From NCBI GenBank assembly GCA_029238515.1, contig JAQWFW010000017.1:1-61234 (forward strand): a DNA stretch of 61,234 nucleotides, given 5' to 3'. Position numbers and translations under genes: made by a program. The stretch comes from Flavobacteriaceae bacterium (GTDB taxonomy: Bacteria > Bacteroidota > Bacteroidia > Flavobacteriales > Flavobacteriaceae). Under the pieces are notes generated by a model. It was not told where the DNA came from. It ran no database searches and was given only the letters and a program-made list of their open reading frames with translations. This document shows, piece after piece, positions 26,944 through 35,080 of this stretch (the first letter of the stretch is position 1; every line of letters begins with the position of its first letter).

Positions 26944-28305
26944 ATTTACGCAATAGTTGACATAGAAACCACTGGAGGGAAATACAATGAAGAAGGTATT
27001 ACAGAAATTGCCATATACAAACATGATGGTCATGCTGTAGTTGATCAATTCATTAGCTTGGTAAATCCAGAGCGGCCGATCCAACCCTATGTGGTAAACC
27101 TTACAGGGATTTCGAGCAAAATGTTGCGCAATGCACCCAAATTTTATGAAATAGCCAAACGTGTGGTTGAAATTACAGAAGGGTGTGTTATTGTTGCACA
27201 CAATGCCAAATTTGATTACAGAATACTTAAACTGGAATTTGACAGACTAGGATTCAAATTTGAGCGAAAAAACTTATGCACAGTTGAACTTTCGAAAAAA
27301 CTGATCCCTGATCTTCCCTCCTACAGTTTAGGGAAATTGGTGCGTTCATTGGGCATTCCTATTAGTGATCGTCATCGAGCTGCTGGGGATGCGCTAGCAA
27401 CCACAAAACTCTTTGAATTATTGATGAATAAGGATATTGAAAAAGAGATCATTATGGCGGCTATTCGGTTGGAGCCAAAACGTCAAATGGAGCCAAAGCT
27501 CACCGAAATAATTAATAGTCTACCCTCTGATACAGGTGTTTACTATATTCATGACATCCATGGCAATATCGTATATATTGGAAAAAGTAAGAATATAAAA
27601 AGTAGAATAAATCAGCATTTTATTGGAGAAACCCCTAAATCAAAAAAAATACAATTGGAGGTGGCTACCGTAACCTACGAAAAAACCGGTAGCGAACTAT
27701 TGGCCTTACTCAAAGAGAGTCAAGAAATAAAACACCACAAACCAAAATTCAATCGTGCTTTGCGCAGAACTGTGATCACGCATGGTTTGTTTCATTTTTT
27801 GGATGAAAATGGATACTTAAACCTGAAAATTGAAAAAATTAATGGGAAAACAAAGCCCATTACGACCTTTTCAAACATTCAAAGTGGAAAAAGCTTTATG
27901 AACAAAATGGTTGAAAAGTACAATTTGTGTCAAAAACTTTGTGGTTTATACAAAACCAAAAGTGGATGTTTTAGCTATACGATTAAAGAATGTGAAGGTG
28001 CGTGTGTTGGTGAAGAACATACAGAAAGTTACAATACCAGAGTAGAAAACATCATTGCAAACAACAGCTTTAAAACTAAAAGTATGATCATTATCGATCA
28101 AGGAAGAGCTATAGATGAACGCAGTGCGGTTTGGGTAGATGAAGGAATTCTAAGAGGATTTACTTATTTTAATCTAAATTTTCAAATTACAAATAGTGAT
28201 ATTTTGGCGACACTCATTACACCTTTAGAGCACAATAAAGATGCGCAACACATCATACAAAGTTACATGCGTCGAAACAAAAGATTGAAAGTTATAGCTC
28301 TATAA
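26944..28305 (+). CDS. DEDDh exonuclease / GIY-YIG endonuclease fusion, apparent ATT start
   Basis: A 453-codon protein joining a DnaQ-like 3'-5' exonuclease and a UvrC/Cho-type GIY-YIG nuclease. The exonuclease motif I is Asp6-x-Glu8 in IVDIETTGG, motif II lies in IVAHNAKFDYRIL, and the His/Asp pair is in SDRHRAAGDALATT. GIY-YIG spans about 190-275 (GVYYIHD, then VYIGKSKNIKSRINQHF). Four cysteines follow at about 330-355 (CQKLCG, SGCFSY, CEGAC). The start is unusual: between the yggS TAA (26932) and motif I there is no ATG, GTG or TTG. ATT 26944 stands exactly where homologues begin with Met-Tyr-Ala. The first conventional start (TTG 27058) would remove the catalytic D-x-E. DNA repair is the likely role. 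Confidence 0.8.
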   Translation: MYAIVDIETTGGKYNEEGITEIAIYKHDGHAVVDQFISLVNPERPIQPYVVNLTGISSKMLRNAPKFYEIAKRVVEITEGCVIVAHNAKFDYRILKLEFDRLGFKFERKNLCTVELSKKLIPDLPSYSLGKLVRSLGIPISDRHRAAGDALATTKLFELLMNKDIEKEIIMAAIRLEPKRQMEPKLTEIINSLPSDTGVYYIHDIHGNIVYIGKSKNIKSRINQHFIGETPKSKKIQLEVATVTYEKTGSELLALLKESQEIKHHKPKFNRALRRTVITHGLFHFLDENGYLNLKIEKINGKTKPITTFSNIQSGKSFMNKMVEKYNLCQKLCGLYKTKSGCFSYTIKECEGACVGEEHTESYNTRVENIIANNSFKTKSMIIIDQGRAIDERSAVWVDEGILRGFTYFNLNFQITNSDILATLITPLEHNKDAQHIIQSYMRRNKRLKVIAL

Positions 28306-28333
28306 GACTAAACTTTTTTAGTACTTTTGAATT

Positions 28334-29170
28334 ATGTCAGATCAAAATCAAACACAATCCTGGAAAAGAAAACTTCATGAAATCATTTATGAAGCGGACA
28401 CTCCTGCTGGAAAATTATTTGATGTCGTACTGTTGTTGTTTATCATTTTGAGTATCATTTTAGTAATGCTCGAAAGTGTAGATTACATTGGCACGACCTA
28501 TTTTACTATTTTAGACACTCTCGAATGGATTATTACCATACTGTTTACGCTAGAATACATTGCGCGAATTGTATGTGTAAAAAACCCTAAAGCTTATATT
28601 TTTAGTTTTTACGGCATCGTTGATTTTCTTTCGACCATTCCTAAGTATTTATCTTTATTTGTTGTTGGAACTCATTCACTTGTTGCGATTCGGGCCTTGC
28701 GTTTGTTACGTGTATTCCGCATATTGAAACTCACACGATACATTGGCGAAAGCACCAATTTTGGTAGAGCACTCAAACGCAGCCGTGTGAAAGTTGCTGT
28801 ATTTCTCTCATTTGTTTTGGTTTTGTGTGTAATTTTAGGTACCGTTATGTACTTGGTTGAAGGGGATAAAGATAGTGGATTTACTAGCATTCCTAGAAGT
28901 GTATATTGGGCCATTGTAACCCTTACTACTGTTGGTTATGGTGATATCGCTCCAATTAGTTCGTTGGGGCAATTTATCGCATCGCTTATTATGATTTTGG
29001 GCTACGGAATCATTGCTATTCCCACAGGAATAGTGACCTCAGAAATGACAAGATCTGAACGCAAAAGTATTCCAAAAAACACACACTCATGTACCAACTG
29101 TATGGAATCTTACCATGCCGATAATGCCAAATTTTGTCATAAATGTGGCCAGCAAATAGATCATGAATAA
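28334..29170 (+). CDS. Voltage-gated K+ channel with C-terminal zinc ribbon
   Basis: A 278-residue six-helix ion channel. S1-S3 span about 25-110. S4 carries regularly spaced arginines (IRALRLLRVFRILKLTRYI). S5 follows, then a pore loop with the potassium filter TTVGYGD and S6. The last 30 residues form a CxxC...CxxC zinc ribbon (CTNC, then CHKC), an addition not found in the classical KvAP-type channel. It probably controls membrane potential; the ribbon's role is unknown. The 3' end overlaps miaA by eight bases, implying cotranslation. Confidence 0.9.
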   Translation: MSDQNQTQSWKRKLHEIIYEADTPAGKLFDVVLLLFIILSIILVMLESVDYIGTTYFTILDTLEWIITILFTLEYIARIVCVKNPKAYIFSFYGIVDFLSTIPKYLSLFVVGTHSLVAIRALRLLRVFRILKLTRYIGESTNFGRALKRSRVKVAVFLSFVLVLCVILGTVMYLVEGDKDSGFTSIPRSVYWAIVTLTTVGYGDIAPISSLGQFIASLIMILGYGIIAIPTGIVTSEMTRSERKSIPKNTHSCTNCMESYHADNAKFCHKCGQQIDHE

Positions 29171-30059
29171 GACACTTATTTCTATTGTTGGACCCACAGG
29201 GATAGGAAAAACCAGTTTGAGCATCAAACTTGCTACCGCTTTTCAAACCGAAATAATTTCTGCAGATTCTAGACAGTTTTTTAGAGAAATTCCTATCGGT
29301 ACTGCAGCACCTACTCCAGAAGAACAAAATACGGTTACACACCACTTTATACACAACAAATCTATTACTGAACCCTATACGGTTGGTGATTTCGAACGAG
29401 AAGCCATCAGTTGCATTGACTCAATTCAAAAACCAATTGTAATTATGGTTGGTGGTTCTGGATTGTATGTACAAGCAGTGGTTCATGGATTAGATTATTT
29501 TCCAGATGTGGATGAACACATTAGAACTCAATTAAATTCAGACCTAAAACTAAAGGGGCTTTCCGCACTTCAAAATGAACTAAAAAAACATGATCCTAAA
29601 GCATATGAAATAATGGCAATAGAAAACCCTCACAGGGTTATTCGAGCTTTAGAAATTTATAGAGGTACAGGGGAAAAATACAGTAGTTTTCTGGGTAAAG
29701 AAAAAAACAAACGGAAGTTCAAAACCATTCAAATTGGCTTAACAGCAGAACGCTCCGTGGTGTACGAGCGCATCAATCGACGTGTTGACATGATGATGGA
29801 ACAAGGACTTTTAGATGAAGTGAAATCTGTAGCTGAACACCGAAATCTGAACGCCCTAAATACTGTTGGTTACAAAGAGCTTTTTCAATATTTAGATGGT
29901 AATTGCACCCTGGAATTTGCGGTCGAGGAAATCAAAAAGAACTCAAGGCGATTTGCCAAAAGGCAATTCACTTGGTTTAAAAAGCAAGACCATACCAAAT
30001 GGTTTGACTTTTCTACTCCTGTTGAAGAAATTCAAGCATACATCAACACTGTGCTCTAA
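29163..30059 (+). CDS. miaA: tRNA dimethylallyltransferase
   Basis: A 298-residue enzyme that transfers a dimethylallyl group to N6 of A37 in tRNAs reading UNN codons. Seen: P-loop GPTGIGKTSLS, SADSRQFFREIPIGTAAP, GGSGLYVQAVVHGLD, and the C-terminal KKNSRRFAKRQFTWFK. Length is typical. Its ATG lies inside the last codons of the channel gene (ATGAATAA overlap). It converges with the response regulator gene, six bases apart, with no visible terminator. Confidence 0.96.
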   Translation: MNKTLISIVGPTGIGKTSLSIKLATAFQTEIISADSRQFFREIPIGTAAPTPEEQNTVTHHFIHNKSITEPYTVGDFEREAISCIDSIQKPIVIMVGGSGLYVQAVVHGLDYFPDVDEHIRTQLNSDLKLKGLSALQNELKKHDPKAYEIMAIENPHRVIRALEIYRGTGEKYSSFLGKEKNKRKFKTIQIGLTAERSVVYERINRRVDMMMEQGLLDEVKSVAEHRNLNALNTVGYKELFQYLDGNCTLEFAVEEIKKNSRRFAKRQFTWFKKQDHTKWFDFSTPVEEIQAYINTVL

Positions 30060-30065
30060 TTTTCC

Positions 30066-30770
30066 TTAAGAGTTGATCACTAAACGAAATCCTTCTCCGT
30101 GAATGTTTAAAATTTCAACTTTTGGATCAAGTTTCAAATATTTCCTCAATTTAGCAATATAAACATCCATACTCCTCGAGGTAAAATAGTTGTCATCACG
30201 CCAAATTTTGGTCAACGCAATTTCTCTTGGCATAAGATCGTTGATATGCAATGCCAAAAGACGTAACAACTCATTTTCTTTAGGAGAAAGTTTGATTTGG
30301 GTATCTTCATTGTGCGTCAAAAATCTGAGTTTAGAATTCAATTTAAAACTTCCTATTTCAAACTCGAATTGATTGCTATCCGCCACACTTTCGACTGTTT
30401 TGCGCTGAATAATGGCTTGGATTTTTAACAATAAAACTTCACTATCAAAAGGTTTGTTCAGATAATCATCTGCACCAACTTTGTACCCTTTGAGTACATC
30501 TTCTTTGAGTGCTTTGGCAGTCAAGAAAATAATGGGAACATTTTGATCCTTCTCTCTGATTTCTTGAGCTAAAGTAAAGCCGTCTTTGTAAGGCATCATG
30601 ACATCCAAAATACAGAGATGAAAGTCAGATTTTCTAAATTTTTCATAGCCTTCCATTCCATTTTTGGCAAGAACTACATCATAGTTATTAATGGTCAGGT
30701 ATTCCTTGAGGACTGTTCCAAAATTTGGATCGTCTTCGACAAGTAAAATGCGTTTTGTGTTTTCTTCCAT
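30066..30770 (-). CDS. OmpR-family response regulator
   Basis: A 234-residue regulator. The receiver domain has the acidic pocket VEDDP, the phosphoacceptor Asp56 in ILDVMMP, a Thr in FLTAKA and a Lys in NKPFD. A winged-helix DNA-binding domain (about 130-234) follows with LSPKENELLRLLA and SRSMDVYIAKLRKYL. ATG 30770 is chosen over a TTG at 30782 that lies inside the kinase gene. It follows the sensor kinase by four bases, so they form a pair, similar in architecture to Bacteroides RprX/RprY. Targets are unknown. Confidence 0.93.
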   Translation of the reverse strand: MEENTKRILLVEDDPNFGTVLKEYLTINNYDVVLAKNGMEGYEKFRKSDFHLCILDVMMPYKDGFTLAQEIREKDQNVPIIFLTAKALKEDVLKGYKVGADDYLNKPFDSEVLLLKIQAIIQRKTVESVADSNQFEFEIGSFKLNSKLRFLTHNEDTQIKLSPKENELLRLLALHINDLMPREIALTKIWRDDNYFTSRSMDVYIAKLRKYLKLDPKVEILNIHGEGFRLVINS

Positions 30771-30774
30771 GACT

Positions 30775-32343
30775 TTATGCAATTAGTGGTAATTTTATAA
30801 TAAAGGTACTACCTTTTCCTTTTTCACTTTCAACAGTGACTGTTCCTTGATGATTTTCTACAATTCTTTTTACGTTGGCCAATCCGAGGCCATGTCCTTT
30901 TACATTATGAACATCGCCAGTATGCTCTCTATAAAATTCTTCAAAAATTCTTTTCTGCACAGCTTTATTCATACCGATGCCTTGGTCTTTTACCAGCATC
31001 ACAATGTTGTTTCCAACATTTTCTGTAGTGATATCAATTTTTGGTGGACCATCGGTATATTTTACAGCATTATCTAGAATGTTGACTATAACATTTGTAA
31101 AATAGGTGCTGTTAGCCAAAATAGATGATTTTGAGGCCTTAAAATGTGTTTTGATGTACCCTTTCCTGTCGTCCACAATCAGTTCAATGTGTGTAATAGC
31201 ATCAAGAATTAAATCATGTAACATCAAACGATCTTTACTAATGATCAATTGCTTTTTTTGTAATTGAGAGATACGCAATACATTTTCAACCTGGGCATTC
31301 ATTCGTTTATTTTCTTCTTTAATCATGGATAAGTAGTTTATTACTTTATCGGCATGTTGAAAAATTTTCGGGTTTTTTATAGCATCCAAAGCTAAGTTTA
31401 TGGTTGCTATTGGTGTTTTGAATTCGTGCGTCATATTGTTGATGAAATCCGATTTCATTTGTGATATTTTACGCTGTTGAATCAATTGATATAAAGCACT
31501 TGTATAGGCAATAATAATGATGATAGTAAACAAAATAGATAGCGAAGTCATCCCAATAATTGAAGACATAATGAAGCGTTTTCTTCTTGGGAAATTAATA
31601 TATAAACCATACTCGCTTTCACCATTTTCATCCAAAAAAATAGGAACACCAATGGTAGGAACAAGTGTTGATTCAAAATTTACGGATTGAATACGTGTTG
31701 GGGTGTTGTCTTTTAAAATTGCAAATTCATAAGCAATGTCGATATTATTCTCTTTGAATTTTTGATCTAACAGGCGTTTGATTGTGGCCATAGATACACG
31801 ATCTTCTATTGGAGTATTACGAATCTCGGCCTTGTATTGAGCTTCAAAAGTCGCTTTTTGAAGACGATCCATATTGAGCACTTTAGTCAAAGAATACTCC
31901 AAATTGGGCATAACTTGTCCATCTATTGCGGATGTCGTATAAGTTTCTTGAGTAGTTTTGCCTTTTATTTTTTTAAAATTCAAACTATCTGATCCATTAT
32001 AGGGTATTGTAGGAATAGTATAGTTTTCTTCCTTTACACCTGTATCGTAGACAACTATTTGATTGGCGTCTTTATTTTGTTTGTACACCCTAATACTTCG
32101 AATGGCACTTGTGTCTGGCTCTTGTCCCCTTGCAATAAGGGCATTAAGCGCAATTACATATTTTTTGTACTCAATATCTGTAACTTGATTAGAAGTATAA
32201 CTCAGCACTTTTTTGACATTAAATGCAAACTGATCTTCCTTAGTTTCTAATGAATAATTGATGTAGTAGGCCTGCACAAAAATAATCCCAATCAAAGAGA
32301 GACTCATCAGTATGACCAAAATGGAAAACAACTTCTTATTCAT
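30775..32343 (-). CDS. Sensor histidine kinase
   Basis: A 522-residue membrane kinase. TM1 is about 7-28, a periplasmic sensor region of about 230 residues follows, TM2 is about 259-285, then comes a HisKA domain with phosphoacceptor His306 in MTHEFKTPIATINLAL. The HATPase domain has the N box NILDNAVKYT, a G1 box VKDQGIGM and a GHGLGLANVKRIV G2 box. It is the partner of the response regulator immediately downstream. The sensor region matches no domain I recognise. Starts at ATG 32343. Confidence 0.93.
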   Translation of the reverse strand: MNKKLFSILVILMSLSLIGIIFVQAYYINYSLETKEDQFAFNVKKVLSYTSNQVTDIEYKKYVIALNALIARGQEPDTSAIRSIRVYKQNKDANQIVVYDTGVKEENYTIPTIPYNGSDSLNFKKIKGKTTQETYTTSAIDGQVMPNLEYSLTKVLNMDRLQKATFEAQYKAEIRNTPIEDRVSMATIKRLLDQKFKENNIDIAYEFAILKDNTPTRIQSVNFESTLVPTIGVPIFLDENGESEYGLYINFPRRKRFIMSSIIGMTSLSILFTIIIIIAYTSALYQLIQQRKISQMKSDFINNMTHEFKTPIATINLALDAIKNPKIFQHADKVINYLSMIKEENKRMNAQVENVLRISQLQKKQLIISKDRLMLHDLILDAITHIELIVDDRKGYIKTHFKASKSSILANSTYFTNVIVNILDNAVKYTDGPPKIDITTENVGNNIVMLVKDQGIGMNKAVQKRIFEEFYREHTGDVHNVKGHGLGLANVKRIVENHQGTVTVESEKGKGSTFIIKLPLIA

Positions 32344-32420
32344 GATGTAAAACTACATTTTTTAAGAACGTTTTAAGTTGCTTTTAACGAATTATTAACC
32401 AAAATGTTAAAATTTATAAA

Positions 32421-33011
32421 TTATCTAACTTTTTTAAGAATTTCATTATTGATTTTTTCTACCTCAAATTCGGTTTGTTGGACATCAATATTATGAATTA
32501 CAAAATCAGATTTTTGAATTTTTTCATCCTCATCCCATTGGTTATTCATGATCGAAAGAACTTCATCGGCTGATTTATCGTCTCGTTGCATCACACGCTC
32601 CAAACGGATTTGCTTTGGTGCTGTAACCGTAAGAATAAAATCAAATTGATCTTCAGCACCTAATTCAAATAAAATAGCAACTTCTTTCAGTACATAAGGA
32701 TGAGTTTGAGTCGATAACCAAGCCGTATAATGTGCCGCAACTTCGGGATGAATGATTCGATTCAACGCATTCAATTTTTCTTTATCTTTAAAGACTAATT
32801 GAGCAATATATGAACGATTCAGTAGCCCATCGCTGTAGGCATTGGCACCAAAAAGCTCAATAAGTTTTGTTCTTATTTTTGGCGATTCATTCATTAATGT
32901 TTTGGCCTCAACATCAGCGTTATAAACAGGGACACCAAGTTCATGAAACAATGCCGCAACAGTCGTTTTTCCACTTCCAATTCCTCCAGTAAGTCCTAAA
33001 ATTTTAGTCAT
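32421..33011 (-). CDS. coaE: Dephospho-CoA kinase
   Basis: A 196-residue kinase that catalyses the last step of coenzyme A synthesis, phosphorylating the 3'-hydroxyl of dephospho-CoA. Seen: P-loop GLTGGIGSGKTTVA, the VYNADVEAK substrate motif, the lid MQRDDKSADEVLSIM, and SDFVIHNI near the end. It overlaps the YbbR-like gene by eight bases. coaBC at 41507 provides earlier steps in the same pathway. Confidence 0.95.
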   Translation of the reverse strand: MTKILGLTGGIGSGKTTVAALFHELGVPVYNADVEAKTLMNESPKIRTKLIELFGANAYSDGLLNRSYIAQLVFKDKEKLNALNRIIHPEVAAHYTAWLSTQTHPYVLKEVAILFELGAEDQFDFILTVTAPKQIRLERVMQRDDKSADEVLSIMNNQWDEDEKIQKSDFVIHNIDVQQTEFEVEKINNEILKKVR

Positions 33012-33972
33012 TTTTCTGAGTGATTACATATTCTAGACTATTGATTTGCAGTGCTGCTGTTTTTGCAGCATTGGGGTAAGTAACTAATTTTGGAATCATA
33101 ACATTTGAGGAACGATCAAGTGTATTAAAATCACATTCTATACGAAAATCTTTTGGCGTTATAGCATCATAAGTACTTAAACTCGTATAGTACACTACAG
33201 GAATTTCTTTAGGAAAAATAGACACTACTAAATGTTCTGGCAAGTTTACCAATTGTACAGGAACGGAAACAGTACCTTCGGTAAATTTATCGACAGTGCC
33301 CTTCACTTGTACTTTGGTCGTCGAAAATTTTAAATACGAAGGCAAATCGGAAATATCCAAAGCCAAAACCTTATCTATATTGGTTTTTACAGCGCTCTGT
33401 ATAAGTGCTTCTGTCGCAACGGCATCAATGGCTTTTAAATACTGTTCTGGCCCTACGATTGTGATGGAATCTGGGTGGGCGCGCAAAGGGCTTTTTAAAT
33501 CATAACCCACCACAAACTCTGGTTGCAAATTGATTTTTACAGGAACTTTTTTGGCAAATTGGGTCGCATACGAAAAGGATAATACTGATGGACGAATATT
33601 TTCTATCACTGTATTGGAGTTAAAATACTGCGCAATTTCTGCTCGATGTGCGCTTTGATCCCAATAATAAACAGTGTCATTTTTTTGAAGTGTAGAAAAA
33701 TCTATATTCAATTTAAGGTTTTTAAAGGCAAATTTCAGCAAACTGAACCCATTGGTCGTGATGGTCACATCGATAATAGGTAAACGATCTTCAACAAGCA
33801 GAACACGTGGAGGCAACTTTGTGGGCTGAAGTTCAAATTGTAAGGTGTGGGTCGATGGACTCGTTAATTTTGAGAGCAAAGAAATAAAGAATGCCAACAG
33901 CAAAAACAACACAAAAACATTGAGTCGTTTTGCACGGATTTTTTGGCGTAAATATTCGAAAATCTTTCTCAT
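33004..33972 (-). CDS. YbbR-like domain protein
   Basis: A 322-residue protein with one N-terminal membrane anchor (about 19-36, VFVLFLLLAFFISLL) and an extracytoplasmic region of beta-rich YbbR-like repeats (for example KVPVKINLQPEFVVGYDL and GTVSVPVQLVNLP). In Firmicutes YbbR/CdaR regulates the diadenylate cyclase CdaA; whether this holds here is unknown, although a PgpH-like gene is present in the window. ATG 33972 is preferred over the TTG at 33975. Starts one base into the stop of the glycosyltransferase gene and overlaps coaE, so the three are one operon. Confidence 0.82.
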   Translation of the reverse strand: MRKIFEYLRQKIRAKRLNVFVLFLLLAFFISLLSKLTSPSTHTLQFELQPTKLPPRVLLVEDRLPIIDVTITTNGFSLLKFAFKNLKLNIDFSTLQKNDTVYYWDQSAHRAEIAQYFNSNTVIENIRPSVLSFSYATQFAKKVPVKINLQPEFVVGYDLKSPLRAHPDSITIVGPEQYLKAIDAVATEALIQSAVKTNIDKVLALDISDLPSYLKFSTTKVQVKGTVDKFTEGTVSVPVQLVNLPEHLVVSIFPKEIPVVYYTSLSTYDAITPKDFRIECDFNTLDRSSNVMIPKLVTYPNAAKTAALQINSLEYVITQKND

Positions 33973-34982
33973 CAATGTGTTTTAAAAAATAAGTTGGGGA
34001 ATAATTCTTCTTCTGGTTTTCGCGACAAAAAGAGTTTTATTTTTGACTTTAAAAAGCCCCATCCGTACCCCGAAAATTGAATCAAAATAGCGGAGATACT
34101 CAAAATAGCTGCAATAAAATCTAAAGTGGATTGAAAGGCCAAAATTAAAGCCAATAAAAAATATGCACCATAAACGTAAAGGCCAATGAAAATCTCAAAA
34201 AATACTAGCACAAAACTAGCTATAAGTCCTAACATAAAAACCGTAGGAAACCAATAGGTCCATTTTTTTGAATGTGGATGCCATTTGTTAAGAATTGGAC
34301 GTACTTGCCCAAATTTATACACTTGTACAAAAAAGCGCTCAAACGAAATTCGGCGTTTGTGGTAGACAAAGGCCTCTGGAATAAGACAGAGTTTGTAACC
34401 CATTGCTTTGAGTCGAATGGATAAATCGGGATCTTCCCCAGGGTGAATAGCCCCAAATCCACCAGACGCACAAAAGGCCTCTTTGGATAGCCCCATATTG
34501 AAACTTCTGGGTTCATAACCCTCAATTTCATTGCTTCCTCCTCGAATGCCGCCTGTGGTGAGCACTGAAGTCATGGAAAAATTTATGGCTTTTTGCAGCT
34601 CCGTAAAATTATCTTGCGCAGCATCTGGGCCACCAAAAAAATCCACATAATTAGAATTTAAAAAGGACATAACTTCTGATAAATACTGTTTTGGCAAGAT
34701 ACAATCAGAATCCAAAATGATAAAATAATTGCCTTTGGCACGTTCCATACCGTAATTTCTAGAATGTCCTGGTCCGGTATTGTCTTTAAAATAATAACTG
34801 ATGTTCAGCTGATCGGAAAAATGCTCCGCAATCAAACGTGCATCTAAAGTAGAACCATCTTCCACGATAACGACCTCAAAAGTTTTGGGCGTTTCTAAAG
34901 CACAAAAACTCTCCAAAAGCTCGCGTACTTCTTCGGGGCGGTTATAGACAGGTACGATAAAAGAAAAATCACTGGCGATCAT
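33972..34982 (-). CDS. Family 2 glycosyltransferase, membrane-associated
   Basis: A 336-residue GT-A glycosyltransferase: FSFIVPVYNRPEEVRELLESF at the N-terminus, VVIVEDGST, the metal-binding ILDSDC (DxD-like), and GEDPDLSIRLKAMGY with the catalytic ED. Two to three hydrophobic segments at about 235-320 anchor it to the membrane. I prefer ATG 34982 (MIASDFSF); ATG 35033 adds 17 residues without homology-like character. Donor and acceptor are unknown. It heads the operon with ybbR and coaE and is separated from the upstream T9SS gene by a terminator. Confidence 0.87.
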   Translation of the reverse strand: MIASDFSFIVPVYNRPEEVRELLESFCALETPKTFEVVIVEDGSTLDARLIAEHFSDQLNISYYFKDNTGPGHSRNYGMERAKGNYFIILDSDCILPKQYLSEVMSFLNSNYVDFFGGPDAAQDNFTELQKAINFSMTSVLTTGGIRGGSNEIEGYEPRSFNMGLSKEAFCASGGFGAIHPGEDPDLSIRLKAMGYKLCLIPEAFVYHKRRISFERFFVQVYKFGQVRPILNKWHPHSKKWTYWFPTVFMLGLIASFVLVFFEIFIGLYVYGAYFLLALILAFQSTLDFIAAILSISAILIQFSGYGWGFLKSKIKLFLSRKPEEELFPNLFFKTH

Positions 34983-35033
34983 AGACACAAATTTACACAA
35001 TGCAAATGAATTATTCGTTTTAAAATAAGCCAT

Positions 35034-35061
35034 AAAAAAACTCCGCCGAAGCGGAGTTTTT
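35034..35061 (-). terminator. Terminator of the T9SS-sorted protein gene
   Basis: CTCCGC pairs with GCGGAG around a CGAA tetraloop. Seven A on the left serve as the minus-strand U-tract and five T extend the stem on the right. It lies 20 bases after the stop at 35081, isolating that gene from the glycosyltransferase operon. Confidence 0.9.
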
Positions 35062-35080
35062 AAATTATAATTGTAGAAAA

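Noticed and set aside
28322-28329. TACTTTTG as promoter of the K+ channel gene
   Set aside because: It lies only four bases before the ATG, so the transcript would start at or inside the start codon, and there is no matching TTG; probably chance in AT-rich DNA.
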